From assembly GCA_009731375.1 (NCBI GenBank), contig BJOX01000043.1, positions 975,037 through 1,039,036 of the forward strand: 64,000 bases of DNA, given 5' to 3'. Of this stretch, positions 10,681 to 21,854 are shown piece after piece. The notes beneath the pieces are model-generated. The model worked only from the letters and a program-made list of their open reading frames with translations. It searched no databases and was not told where the DNA came from. The stretch comes from Paulinella micropora (Eukaryota > Cercozoa > Imbricatea > Euglyphida). The position numbers and the translations under genes are program-made. Within the stretch, counting starts at the first letter, position 1. Each line of letters begins with the position of its first letter.

Positions 10681-11245
10681 ATCTGGAGTCGTTAATACAA
10701 TAAACGGGGTATGGAAATTTTCCACGGTTTCTCCGAAATTTTCTGTTGAAAAGAGACATCGAGAGCAAAATGGGAGAGAGGGGAATTTTTCTGATGCGCT
10801 TCCTGGGGTTATGTGCTTTTTCTTGAGATGTTTTGGGTCTAGGGGCGTGCAAAACAGGTATGGGCAATTATTTTCTTGAGTTGTAGGGCTACTTATGATC
10901 TGTTTGTGAGTGGGGCTTGGGTTGCTGACAGGCAGGCGTTTTGGGGTCTGACAGCTTGCAGCTCAGCGGGAACAAATGTGGGTTTCATGTGGTGTGAGTG
11001 TCGGAGGTGGGTTTCTGAATACAGGGGCATGTAAGGGGGACTATGGGGGATGGTTTTGCAGAAAGAGCATGCCGTTTTCGGTCTGTTTAGAGATGGGACA
11101 AGGGTTGCTGTGAAGCATTGCTGTGAGAAAGGGACACTCCTTTCTCACAAACCTTGGCAAATATGTGGGGAAACCACTCGGATATATATGATTCATGTTT
11201 GCTTGTTCGTGGGTTGATGTTTTACAACGTTTTTGATGGGTTTTG
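10681..11245. other. Possible 5' leader of the Ty3-like element; no gene recognised
   Basis: Between the left inverted repeat and the first small reading frames. G-rich and without coding character on either strand. Confidence 0.35.
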
Positions 11246-11539
11246 ATGGCTGGGAATTCATGTGGCATGGGGACTTGGAGGGAGGAGTTAAGGAAACGGA
11301 CACAGGGAAAGACGGATTTTGGACGGAAAAGGACGTATGGGAGGAAAGGAGGGTTTGGGGCGAGGAAAACAGACACGACGGAGGGTTATGAGAGGGAAAC
11401 TTGCAGAATTTGTCGAGAGGAAGGGTATGCAAAAGACACGGCTTGGGGGAGAACATGTCGGTCGGAAGAAGGGGGTCAGGAGGAACGATTTTTCGGAATG
11501 GAGGAACAAGCACGCGGGTCCCCACTCAAGGGAGTATGA
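11246..11539 (+). CDS. Small basic reading frame (97 aa), unrecognised
   Basis: ATG at 11246 opens a 97-codon Arg/Lys/Gly/Glu-rich frame with a CRICREEGYAKDTAWGRTC segment containing three Cys. No match to a known domain. It lies upstream of the accessory frames of the Ty3-like element. The purine-rich composition makes a chance open frame quite possible. Confidence 0.2.
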   Translation: MAGNSCGMGTWREELRKRTQGKTDFGRKRTYGRKGGFGARKTDTTEGYERETCRICREEGYAKDTAWGRTCRSEEGGQEERFFGMEEQARGSPLKGV

Positions 11540-11636
11540 AAGGGGGTCGGGATCTGCAAGGGGAACTTGAAAGGAACGTTAAATTCACAGTTTAAGAGGG
11601 GTTTTGGACGGGGGTAAGTGGACTTCCGACGCCATC

Positions 11637-11822
11637 ATGGCACAAAAAGAGGACAACAAAAGCAGCTGGTATAGCGGACAACCGGCGCTGAGGACACGCC
11701 AACTCACAGGGAGAATTTTTGGGGCTCTTTGCGGGCTTTTCCAAGTGGTGAACTATTGCCGGTTTTGGCCATATCACGAATTTCGACAGCCTAAGTGGAA
11801 GGGAAGCACAGACACAGGGTAG
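11637..11822 (+). CDS. Small reading frame (61 aa), unrecognised
   Basis: ATG-initiated frame (MAQKEDNKSSWYSG...). A consensus-like 5' splice donor, GGTAAGT, lies just upstream at about 11613. If that donor is used with the acceptor-like TACTTTAG at 11935, this frame would be inside an intron. Low confidence as a gene. Confidence 0.15.
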   Translation: MAQKEDNKSSWYSGQPALRTRQLTGRIFGALCGLFQVVNYCRFWPYHEFRQPKWKGSTDTG

Positions 11823-11934
11823 AGGTGCTTAGAGGGATATTTGGGGAACTTGAAGGGACGTGGAAATAGGGATTTTAGAACGGGCAGATTTGGGGGGGAC
11901 TTGAAGTGGAACAGATGATGGGACCTTTTTGCCC

Positions 11935-11942
11935 TACTTTAG
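11935..11942 (+). promoter_or_regulatory. TACTTTAG motif 1 (acceptor-like)
   Basis: Octamer after a pyrimidine-rich CCTTTTTGCCC, followed by GTGCACG and an ATG 7 nt later (11950). First of four copies in 2.1 kb, each just ahead of a reading-frame start. Confidence 0.55.
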
Positions 11943-11949
11943 GTGCACG

Positions 11950-12490
11950 ATGGAAAACAAGGAGTCTGACAAGGCGGAGAAGAAGGAGGACATACGGGGT
12001 TTAGAGGATTTCTGGCGTGAGAAGTGGGAAGAGGAGAACGAACAGGGAGAGAGGGGAATGTGGATGAAAGGGGAGATACGAATAGGCAAGGATGTATACA
12101 AGGAGGTGGTAGCGACATGAAACCTTGCGGGAACAAATGTTAGAATGGGAAAGAAAGAGGGAGGCCTGTCCTCACGAGCTCGAAAGGAGACGGGAGGCAA
12201 TGATCAAGGCAGAGAAGGCGAAAATATCGGCCTTGATGCTGGCTGAGATGAGACGGGCACGATACGTGTGGAACCAAGAGGCAAGGGAACACCGGCGACA
12301 GTTCAAGGAATCTTTGAAGTTTCTCAAACGGGAAAGACGGGAATACGCGGAACCCAGGAAGGATGAGGAGCGGGGAAAACAAGAAAAGGAAGAGAGGATG
12401 AGTATACTCGAGGAAGAGCCTTACAAAAGGGCCAGAAAGGGGGAGTATAGGAACGAAGGGGAGGGTCATACACACCTCTCCCTACTTTAG
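11950..12490 (+). pseudogene. Accessory coiled-coil reading frame A
   Basis: Starts ATG at 11950 (MENKESDKAEKKEDIRGLED), shifts frame near 12117 and continues as ETLREQMLEWERKREACPHE to a TAG that is the end of the second TACTTTAG motif. Almost entirely Glu/Arg/Lys-rich helix of likely coiled-coil type, about 180 residues. It lies 5' of gag in the element. I know of no such frame in ordinary Ty3/Gypsy elements. Function unknown; a structural or RNA-binding role would be a guess. Confidence 0.45.
12483..12490 (+). promoter_or_regulatory. TACTTTAG motif 2 (acceptor-like)
   Basis: Preceded by CACCTCTCCC and followed by GTGCGCAACGCTT and ATG 13 nt later (12504). Its TAG is also the in-frame stop of the upstream frame. 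Confidence 0.55.
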
Positions 12491-12503
12491 GTGCGCAACG
12501 CTT

Positions 12504-12980
12504 ATGGCTGCGAACGAACAAGACGAGGGGGGGGGGGGGGGGGGGGNNNNNNNNNNNNNNNNNNNNNNNNNNNNNNNNNNNATATCGGAAGAGGACATAA
12601 ACGACGATACACTATGGGATGCGGGGGAGTGCAGGATTGATAGGGATGTGCATGGGGTTCGTGATCGACTGAAGGATTTGGCGAAGACGGCGGAAAAACT
12701 CGCCACTCGGAAGCCGGGATCACGACAAGCGTTGGTCTGGTCCAAGAACCACAAGCAACAGGTGGAGGTGTGGAAGGGGTTCGAGACACTGTGTTCGCTA
12801 AGGGAGAGGAAAGTGGCCGAGGTGAGACGGAGGAGAGTGGTTGAAGGAGTGGAAGAAGATGAGGAAACGAGTTATTGGGAAAATGATGCATCCGGGACCC
12901 CCTCCTCGGAGGGATCGGCGGCAGACACAAGACATAGTACCTCCTGTCACTACTTTAGGACAGAGTACGGCATCGGATGA
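12504..12980 (+). CDS. Accessory reading frame B (contains a gap)
   Basis: ATG at 12504 (MAANEQDEGGGG), interrupted by a G homopolymer and a 35-N gap. It then reads ISEEDINDDTLWDAGECRID and a helical region (LKDLAKTAEKLATRK, LRERKVAEVRRRRVVEG). It ends in TGA at 12978-12980, overlapping the next ATG as ATGA. Acidic/basic helical protein with no recognised domain. True length depends on the gap. Its start 13 nt after the second TACTTTAG supports it as a real cistron. Confidence 0.45.
   Translation: MAANEQDEGGGGGGXXXXXXXXXXXXISEEDINDDTLWDAGECRIDRDVHGVRDRLKDLAKTAEKLATRKPGSRQALVWSKNHKQQVEVWKGFETLCSLRERKVAEVRRRRVVEGVEEDEETSYWENDASGTPSSEGSAADTRHSTSCHYFRTEYGIG
12527..12581. other. G homopolymer and assembly gap
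   Basis: Twenty consecutive G (12527-12546) followed by 35 N (12547-12581). The gap is probably a sequencing failure in the G run. Confidence 0.95.
12951..12958 (+). promoter_or_regulatory. TACTTTAG motif 3 (acceptor-like)
   Basis: Preceded by ACCTCCTGTCAC and followed by an ATG 18 nt later (12977). Here the motif is read through in the upstream frame, which continues to the ATGA overlap. Confidence 0.5.
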
Positions 12981-13812
12981 GCAAACGGGAAATAAGGATG
13001 GGGATATCGGAGGAGGAAAAGAAGTTGGGACAGATAGGGGGAGTGGAATATAAGATGGATGAGGAGGCTCAACGGTTTGTAGAGGAAATGGGATATCAGT
13101 GGGGTGAACGGGTGGGAGCGATTGTGGGGACGGATCGGGTTTGGAAGGACGCGAGGTGGATGGCGATTAGAGCAATATGGGAATAACAATATCGTTGGTA
13201 TAACAACGACGAGGGTTTGTGGAGGGTGTTTGCTATGACAGAGGAGGCGCAGTACCAATACAGTTTCATGGCTGTGTTGACTAAAGTACAGCCTGAGGGA
13301 AAATGGACGGCGGAGAGGATTCATACGGCATGGGCATGTGCAAAGGGAAAGGTGGAGCACGCAAAGAAGTGGGTGAAGGTGTTGAAGGACCGGGGGCAGG
13401 ACAGCTGGAGGATGTTTGTGGGACCGCTACGGATCAGGAGTATCGTAGAAAGGGTGGAGAAAACCACACCGGACAAGGATTGGGACAGTCACGAAACACG
13501 GGCATGGATTAAGACTTAGAGAAAGAGCGGGAGCAACAGAAACGGGAGGAGAAGGAACGGAATAACGCAACGAACGACCAGGATGAGGCGTCTGACAGGG
13601 AGATAGAGGGGACGGAGGAGAAACCAATGAATGAGGAGTGGATCGGGAGACTGGAGACGGGGGAGGCATCTGACAGGGAGGTAGAGAAGACGGAAGGGGT
13701 ATCGAGGAAGGAAGAGGGGATCGAGAAGCTGGAGACGGGAGCGGAAGTAGTGGAGTGGATGCAAGGCCTCTCTAAGGAGATGTGGGACGAATGTATGCGG
13801 GAAGAGATATAG
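12977..13812 (+). pseudogene. Accessory reading frame C
   Basis: ATG at 12977 (MSKREIRMGISEEEKKLGQI) overlaps the preceding stop by ATGA. One in-frame TAA (13184-13186) splits it. The same frame continues as QYRWYNNDEGLWRVFAMTEE through WTAERIHTAWACAKGKVEHA to a stop at 13519. Coding character then shifts frame (EKEREQQKREEKERNN ... WMQGLSKEMWDECMREE) and ends at 13812, about 275 residues in all. The TAA sits where CAA would be a one-base change. Trp-rich centre and acidic tail. No known domain recognised. Confidence 0.45.
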
Positions 13813-14036
13813 AGAAGCGGAGGGGAAGGGAAAAGAGACAGAGCGTAAATACAGAGAAGGTTGGCCTTACAGAAAACAAAACAAAAAGGAAAACAAACGG
13901 GGATATAACGGTGGAACAATGCAGGAACGGGAGACACGGACTTGGGGACCAGGGGAGGATGTAAAGTGAGCAGATATAATAATGCCACGGGAACATGTAT
14001 ATATGGGGATCACGGTTTCAATCATAATATATTTTA
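13813..14036. other. Spacer between accessory frame C and gag
   Basis: AT-richer than its neighbours and without a convincing frame. It ends in AATATATTTTATACTTTAG, the fourth acceptor-like site. Confidence 0.4.
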
Positions 14037-14044
14037 TACTTTAG
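14037..14044 (+). promoter_or_regulatory. TACTTTAG motif 4 (acceptor-like), before gag
   Basis: Preceded by an AT-rich pyrimidine tract and followed by an ATG 8 nt later (14053), the probable gag start. Confidence 0.55.
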
Positions 14045-14052
14045 AATTCGAG

Positions 14053-17000
14053 ATGGAGGCACAACCTGGGGCACCGGAGTTCAGAGACGACGAGGACGTG
14101 GGATGGACAGGACCGACCATTCGCGCGATACCGTTTACACCGGCGAGCCGACGGGAGGACCCAATGCGGTACACGGAGGCTAAGGCGGAGGCACTGCCGG
14201 CGGCATCGGATCCGACGTATACGAGGAACCCACCAACTATGTCACCACGAACTGATGCAACGTACGCCGGAGATGGCACCGGAGATATACAGGCAGTTGT
14301 CGACGAAAAACTACAAGGAGTGGACAAAAAGGGAGGATGATGAAGGGAGCATATACAGTGAGGTGGACCAGTGGCCGACGTGGACGTGGCACAAGGGAAA
14401 ACCTACATACGGGCCGGGGATGATGATGGTGGACCTGATCCATTTGGCGGAAGCGCTGTACCTAGGGGTTGGGTTTTACCGGGACAAAGTGAGTAGAACG
14501 AAGCTGCCCAATTTCGTGATGAATCGGATGTTGGAGGAGGGGGTATATATATCAAACGGGGACATCAAGTCGTTGTGTATGGCAGCGGGAGCGCAGAGAC
14601 GGGAGTTACAACAAGCGGCTGCAAAGATGGCGGATGCGATAACGAGATGGGACGCGGCGTTTTCCAGGAACCCGGCGGAAGAACTGGCGGATCTGGTACA
14701 AAATTACCATACGGATTGGGCACGGAGCATTAGAGGGTTGGCGGGAAAGGCGTATGACGCCATGCGGGAATATATGGCGGGGCCGACGGACGTGGGGGCA
14801 AGGATGGAGAAGAGATTCATCACTGTACAAGTTGTTGGAAGAGGCAGCGGCGTTGAACGATGCGGCGACGGATGCGGAAAAGGAGGCAAAACGGAAGGAA
14901 CTGCGGCAATGGGTCTTTGGTTTGTCCATCCTGAATGGATGTGTGCGGGGTTGGTATACGTGGATCAGGATTCGGATGGCGGCGACGGAAGCGGAAGCGA
15001 CAACAGCGTCCCCGGAAAAGCGGAAGAAAAAGAAGAAGAAGGGGAGGCAGTCGGAGCGAGCGGCGAGCTCGGATTCAGAGGAATCGGAATACAGATCGAG
15101 GTCAAGGGAAGGGGGAAAAGGGGGAAAAGCGGAGGCGACGTGGCACAAGCAAGTCAAAGATCGACGGAAAAGAACAACGGGAGAGGATCCTTGGACAGCT
15201 CCGGAAGACGCAGCTGCTGCAGGAACACGGGGAGAGACCAATGGTTGCGAGCAAACAACACGAGTATGAGTACATGAACAAGGTATGTAAGTTCATTGTG
15301 GCTTTGCGGAGTGAGGCTAAAGCGGCACTGTGTGGGGACGCGGCGGAGCAAGTGTGCTACTTGTTGGGCAACTTGGTGGGGTCGGGGGACGAACACACGC
15401 GGTTACTTGACACGCACGTATGGGAGGAGCGGTTCGAGAAGGAGTTCGGGGAGCGAGGGGCGAATAACAAGAAGGTGGTGGTCGATGTCGCTCATTTTGT
15501 GTTCGCCGACGTGTACCAGTTTAACCAACTTCTGGACAAGGGGGACGAGACAGAGGCACTGAAGGACGCGGCACAGGCTCTGGCTACGAAGAGGACGGCA
15601 TTACGGGACATCTTGGCCAGTATCGCGGGGCTCAGTCTGTTGAACGAGAAGAAGGAGATATACCCGATGGTTCTAGCGGGGATATGGAAGGATAAAGAGA
15701 CGAAAGCGGTGGTTCCGGAGATCGCGGCACAGGTAATAGCGTTGGCGGATATCACGCCGGAGGGCAAAACCCGATGGCAGGGATTGAACACCACCTACAA
15801 TCCGGTCAGCTGGGTACTACATGAGGAAGACTCGGCGTTGATCGATCGTGTGATCACAAGGCAAGCTTCAACTATGGAGGCAGCGGAAGCTTTCGGGGGG
15901 GTGGACGACCGCGACAGTTCACGCAAGGGGGGGGGATATTGGGCACTGAGGCACGACGGGGGGTATAGACCACGGGGCTCGAGGTATGGAGATGGAGGAT
16001 ACCAGGAGCGACGACAGGAGCGGCGACCACCACAAGTGTTCCATGCGGATCGGGCGCCTCGAGGAGGGGAAAAGGTGAAGTTCGACGCGGAGTTCCATAA
16101 CAGGGCTCTACCAAACACGGAATTGAAGGGGCAGCCACGGTACCCACCGGACTCGGAGTTGATCGAAGGTTTCCCGAAATATACCAGAAGGGCACTCAGG
16201 TCCAGGAACTGGGACAAGGATTCATGTTACACGGCTATCGCTATGCACTGGTTGGGAATTAAGGGGAACTGCCAGGTGAGCCACGGGATGAATATGTGGC
16301 ACGACAACTTGGATACTTGCAGGCAGCAACACAGAGACGAGGCATACTGGGAGTTGAAAGAGGCGGTACGGCACGGGATGTGGCAGCTAGGAGGGTTGGA
16401 GGACATGTTCCCGCCAGAGGAACTCCCGGCACTGAAGGAGTTGAATGAGGTCAACATCAAGGCGAAGGGATGGACTCGAAAGGATAAGGGTTACTACCAC
16501 CGGGCAGCCAACATGCGACCCAAAAACACGGATGGGGAGCGACGGGAGGAAATGCGGGACGGGTATCGGAGGAACGACAACAACAGCGGGAGAGGACCGC
16601 GGGGTGGCTATCGGGACAAGTATTGGGGAGGAGGATTTCGAGGAAGTCGGGGTAATTATGCGGCGGCGCCTAGACCGGGGATGGACAAACAGGTACAACC
16701 CTTGATATACAGGAAGTGGGGTGTTGGGAAAGACACAACGGGTACAAGCGGAACACCACACTCTCATTTGCCATATGTGCATCCGGATCGACAGGGGTTG
16801 ATTGCAGGGGCTGGAGCGGGAACACAGGAGCGACAGGGACAGCCGGAGGGCGGATTCATCGCGGGTACGGAACAAACGATAGAGGAGATGGAACGGGAAC
16901 ATGACCGCACTCATGGTATGTATGAACAGGAGCGACCTCCGCGGCAAGAGGAAGCGCGTCCGCGCAGGTCTAACAGCGACGACGACGTAAAGATCGTGGG

Positions 17001-17499
17001 GGTTTCCACGGCAGGTGAGCCAGGAAAGAGTGAGGGGGGGATCACGAACGGGAATGGGGGTTTGACGTATGACAGGGGAGCGGAGGGCGAGGCGACAACG
17101 GCGACGGGGCGACGGATCGATATCGGGATACAAAAGCCCGGAAAGGGACGAGATGGGGAGGTGTTTGAAGACACGGGAATACGTGGATCTGACATAGGCA
17201 AAAAGAGGGGGCGAGAAGAGGAGATAGACGAGAGACAGGGAGAACGACATGCAAAACAGCAGAAGGCAGAGGAGCGAGCATGTAGCGGATCGGGGATACA
17301 AGGGGAAGGGTACAAAGAGGGCGAGAAGAGTGAGGGTGAGAACAAGGAGAGAGCGAGATTGGAGGGGGAGCGGGAGAGAAGTGAGGGAGAGAGGGTGGCA
17401 GAGAAAAAGAAGCGAGAAGAAAGTGAGAGAGAGAGAGAGGACACGGGAGCGAGAACGAAAATTGCTGGAGACACACTGGAAGGTGAGTCAGAGGCATGA
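14053..17499 (+). pseudogene. Gag-like polyprotein of Ty3-type element, frameshifted
   Basis: Starts MEAQPGAPEFRDDEDVGW at 14053. It shifts frame near 14260 (APEIYRQLSTKNYKEWTKRE), near 14820 (KLLEEAAALNDAATDAEKEA) and near 15215, after which one frame is open to TGA at 17499. The first 1,000 or so residues are helical and capsid-like in style. At 16222-16283 a CYTAIAMHWLGIKGNCQVSH segment forms a CCCH-like metal site (C-x14-C-x3-H with an internal His). An RGG/Gly-Tyr-rich stretch follows at about 16560-16660 (GRGPRGGYRDKYWGGG), then a long charged coiled-coil tail. Gag would coat and package element RNA. Length and finger type differ from ordinary Ty3 Gags with CCHC knuckles. Confidence 0.7.
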
Positions 17500-17519
17500 G
17501 GCGATGCGAGTGACGCCGT

Positions 17520-20500
17520 CGGTTAGTCAAATTAAAAGATCGAATCTCCCTTTGGCGTATACTCGGGTCGTTGAGGAATTTAGGAGGGGATGTGGTCATC
17601 GGCAACGATACTATGGCGGCCATCAGCGTCATCGGAAAACACTTCTTGGATAAGCACGGGCAACAACCATGGTTCCAGGAGCGTTTCGGGCGACACGGAG
17701 TTGGGTGAAGGGGGTGTCGGGTACAACGGCGATGACGGGCACGATACTGCTGGCGTTTGATCTGGAAGGGGGGAATACATATACACACAGGTTCTGGGTC
17801 GTTCCGGCATATACAGGGGGACTCCTGTGGAGCTTTGACGTGCTGAAGCGTATGCACACTCACATCGACTGTCACAGAGAAGAGGTACGGTATGGACGGG
17901 GAGAAAACGCTCCGGTATATCGAGTGGTAGAATACGACTCAGAGGAGGGACAAGGAGATATACCGGGAGCATGGGTGGCGAACGATTTCAGGGCGGCACG
18001 GATAGAGATTGAGAAGGGAGAGGAGAATAAGGCAGCGGAACAGGAGGTTTTTGCAATTGGAGAACACGAGGAGGAGGAAGAGAAGAGCGAGTCGGAATAT
18101 GAGTGGACGAGGGCAAGAATCGTTGCTCTGGTCGACACGAGGTTGGAGTATTTCCGGAAACAGGAAGGAGGCCTCGGACGGTTTTCCGAAACACGGGCGA
18201 GATTTGGGATACCAACATAAGGAAATGGATACACGGGCGTTGCCTATGGCACAATATGTGGTATGCAATACGGGCAAGCCTAGCCAGGCCAAGGTGGAGA
18301 TTTTGAACTTCCTGCAGGAGCGGCGGGGAAGCCAACCCATGGTAGCGGATTCGGTGTCCCAGATAAAGAAGACATTGAAAAATCGGCTTTCGCACGGGGA
18401 TTTCACGATTATGTTTCCGGTAGGAAGGAGAACGGAGATGTGGTGGTACGATGTGGAAGATTTTCTAATCGCGGACCCGATACCGATCCCGAGTCGCACA
18501 CAGAAGTTGATAGTGGCTTGCCGACTCGGATCGAGGAAGATAGCTAGGCGGTACCGAGAGGAACTTCTGGATCGGGATTTGGCTTCCATTCGAGATGAAG
18601 CATTTACGCACATATCCGGGGTATATCACAGGACACACGCCATTCAGTATGCTATGATGATGGACCAACTGGCAAGATTCGCGGATCAAGAGCGGAAGAC
18701 ACCAACATTATATCGGTCGAGGGAGGGTTTAGACGGGGATGGAACAGAGGTAGCGGTGGATGACATACAGGGGCAAGCGACAGAGGAGCAGATCAAGGAG
18801 GAGACGGATAAGGCGAGACAGGCGTTACAGGAACAGTCGGAGACATGGGAGGGCACTTCAGAGGAAAAGGTTGCGGCTATGGGGATCATGGAAGACAACA
18901 TCCAAGCTTTCGGCCCTTTGGAGGGGGGATCGGTGACAAGCCACGTGGCGGTTTTCGAACGAGAGTTGGGACAAGAGGTACCGGGGATAGGACGGCCTTC
19001 GCGGTTAAGTCATCATGAGGATCGGATTGCGAGAGAGATGACGGCGGAACTTTTGGAAAAGGGATTGATCGAGGCGCGGCTATCGGAGTATGCGTCTCCG
19101 GTACGCATGGCGCCGAAACCAGACGGAACGTTGCGGATGTGTATCAACTATTGGAGGATAAAACGAAGTCAGCAAGAAGATAGAGACGCCGGTGCCAGAC
19201 GTGAGGACGGGAATAGAGGTGTTGCAGAAAGCGAAAATATACTCGACGTTGGATTTAAAGAGCGGGTTCTGGCAAATTCCGTTAGCGGAGGAAAGCCGCT
19301 ACCTAACGGCATTCATGGTGGGGATGACAACCTACGTGTGGAAGGTTCTGCCGATGGGGTTGAAGGTGGCACCGGGCATATTTCAGCAGGCGATGACAAA
19401 GATGTTGGGTGCAAATTTCCGAGACGCAGAATTTGCGGAGAAGTACGGGGATACGACGGGATACCTTCGCGTATTTGGATGATGTGGTCATTTTCTCGAA
19501 TTCGGTAGAAGAACACATACAACATTTGCGGGACATCATGAGACGGGTCAAGGCGTTCGGATTTCGGTTGAATGCTAAGAAGTGCCACTTCTTACAGAAG
19601 CGGATACAGTACCTGGGGTACGACATCGAGAACGGGACGTGTTCGATTGCGAGGAAGAAGCGAGAGGCGCTTGCGGCTATGCCTCTTCCTGCGACGAGAT
19701 CCGATTTACACTCCTTTGTGTCCTTGGCGCAATACTATAGCGAATTCATACCGGGATTCGCAAAAATCGCGGAACCAATACGGCTGTTCATGAAAGAGGG
19801 CAAGTGCGGTGCGGGGAGTACGTGGCCACCAGCGGTTCACAAGGCGATTGAAATACTGATGACGCATATCCTGATGGACCCGTGGAGCGAAGGGGGTACG
19901 GTTTTACAGCTTCCCAATTTCAACAAGAGTTTCATACTAGACACGGATGCGTCGGCATATGCGATAGGAGGGGTTCTGCAACAGAGGGATGACGAGGGGC
20001 GTTTGAGGCCGGTGATGTTTCTGAGCCGGCGAATGACACGGGCGGAGCAACAATACTGCACGCGGCAGAGAGAGGCATTAGCCATAGTATGGGGTTTCAA
20101 GAAGCTGCGAGACTATTTGTGGGGGGCTAAGGCGACGACGGTGCGGTCGGATCACAATAATCTACAGTGGTTGATGTCGCAGGATCACACGGGGAGACTG
20201 GCAAGATGGCAGTTGGAGTTATCCGAGTATGACTTCACCATTGAATTCATATCGGGTAAAGAGAACTATCGTGCGGACTACCAGTCGAGGGCTGGGGGTG
20301 CGCCGGAGGACGACAACGCGAAGGAAAAGAAGGAAGAGGCAACAGCGGACGACAAGGATACACGGGTGCAACAGCAGAGTTATGGTGTCTTCGCACTGAA
20401 ACCGGTGTATGACGCGGGGAAGAAGAGTGGCATGAACCTGACGCGGTTTCATTTCAGGACGGCCGCAGCGGTTTTGACGGTCTTGGGCAAGATGGATTTA

Positions 20501-21495
20501 GAAGAGGAAGAACAGAGGGCGAATTTCGACGACTGGAAACCCATCAACGGTATGGACTACGTGACGGAGGTAGCGGAAATGCATAGAAATAGGAAGGAGG
20601 CGCAGAGGGAGGATGTACGGTTTTATGAGGCGGCTCACGAACGATCAGTGGATTGTTGTGAGAAACACGGGTTGGAAGATGCGCGAAAGGGATATGAGGA
20701 AGAAATGTGGAAGGGAGGCGGTCCAGGGGGAGCAAACGGAGGATGAGGTGGGGGTTTTGAAACCTTTTCCGTGGCGAACCATGCCCATGATAGGGAACAT
20801 TGTGATTCCGACGAAGGCGGAAGCGGCAGCGGGCCAAACGGAGGCGAAGCCGGAACTCATGTTGCGGGACACACACCCAAGCCGGTTATCCTTGGAGCTG
20901 GAAAACAAAACGGAGATCAAGTTTGCGTCGGTGGACATGTTCCGCAAGCTCACGAGAGAAAGTGAGGAGTGGAAGAGGTTTATCGCACACAGGAGAACCC
21001 AACGGGGATTTCGGCGGATGGGGATATCAAGTGGCGGAAGGAGAAATACACTTACTCGGACGGGCTAATCTGGTATTTCGGAAGCGGGGCCAAGAACAAG
21101 GACGATCCGGAACGGTGGGTGGTATGGGTGCCGGCAGAGTTACGGTACGCGATTCTGATAGGGGCACACAACTGCCCTTTACAGAGTCACCCGGGGCTGG
21201 ATAGGATGAGATGGTCTATGACTCGACGGTTCTATTGGGATACGATGAACAAGGATATTAAGAGTTTCATTTCGGGATGTGGGCCATTCCAGAGGGCGAA
21301 GTTGGTCTACGAATGTGCCTCACTGAAGAGAGGCGGATACCGACACAGATTTGGGACGAGATAGATGCGGAGGGGTTGCCTTTCGATATTATCGGCGCTC
21401 CACCGGCAGCGGTTGGATCAAGAGGCAAGAAGCGGCCTACGACGGGTGGTCGGATGACTCGGGCAAGAGGACGGGCACAACGAGGGAGGGGGTGA
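17520..21495 (+). pseudogene. Ty3/Gypsy-type pol (PR-RT-RNase H, integrase core deleted), frameshifted
   Basis: Protease at 17562-17900 carries VVIGNDTMAAISVIG and, in another frame, VVPAYTGGLLWSFDVL. RT follows: MAPKPDGTLRMCINY (about 19110), YSTLDLKSGFWQIPL (19237), VLPMGLKVAPGIFQQA and FAYLDDVVIFSNS (about 19470). RNase H is at 19930-20270 (ILDTDASAYAIGGVLQQ, RQREALAIVWGFKKLRDYLW, HNNLQWLM). The integrase His half-site HNCPLQSH is at about 21165, but the expected second Cys of CxxC is Phe (CGPF). Immediately after, the sequence jumps to IPTQIWDEIDAEG...IIGAPP, which matches the extreme Pol C-terminus of the 55-63 kb copy. The whole DDE core, roughly 550 codons, is therefore missing. At least six frame changes. 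Non-autonomous. Confidence 0.85.
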
Positions 21496-21625
21496 TGAAT
21501 GGGTGACGAGTGAGAGGATAGAATAGGAATGGAGAAAGATGAAAAATGAGAAAGAAGATGAGAGATGACGAAATGAGAAGAATACGAAGTGCGGGCACAT
21601 GACGGGGTGATGACGGTATTACCAA

Positions 21626-21840
21626 ATTGCGGGTATATGATGGGTAATAGTGACTTATATGACTTGCGGGTATATGATGGGTAATAGTGACTTATATGAC
21701 TTGCGGGTATATGATGGGTGATAGCGGCTTATGACTTGCAGGTATATGATGGGTGATAGTGGCTTATATGACTTGCGGGTATATGAGAGGGTGATAACGG
21801 TATAAATGAATTGCGGGGCTTTATAAGGGGGTGATGAGAA
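21626..21840 (+). repeat. 37-bp minisatellite, about 5 copies
   Basis: Units starting GCGGGTATATGATGGGTAAT occur at 21629, 21666, 21703, 21738 (35-bp spacing), 21775 and, degraded, 21813. It sits between the pol end and the right inverted repeat. Confidence 0.93.
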
Positions 21841-21854
21841 TATTTTTCATATAC

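Noticed and set aside
13184-13186. Alternative genetic code (TAA or TAG as Gln, TGA as Trp)
   Set aside because: Several in-frame stops sit where Gln or Trp would fit. However, the two long intact frames (LINE and Pol) use only standard codons and end at normal stops. Single-transition decay explains the rest.
21626-21840. CRISPR array (37-bp repeats)
   Set aside because: Units are contiguous with no unique spacers, in a eukaryotic retroelement: a minisatellite.
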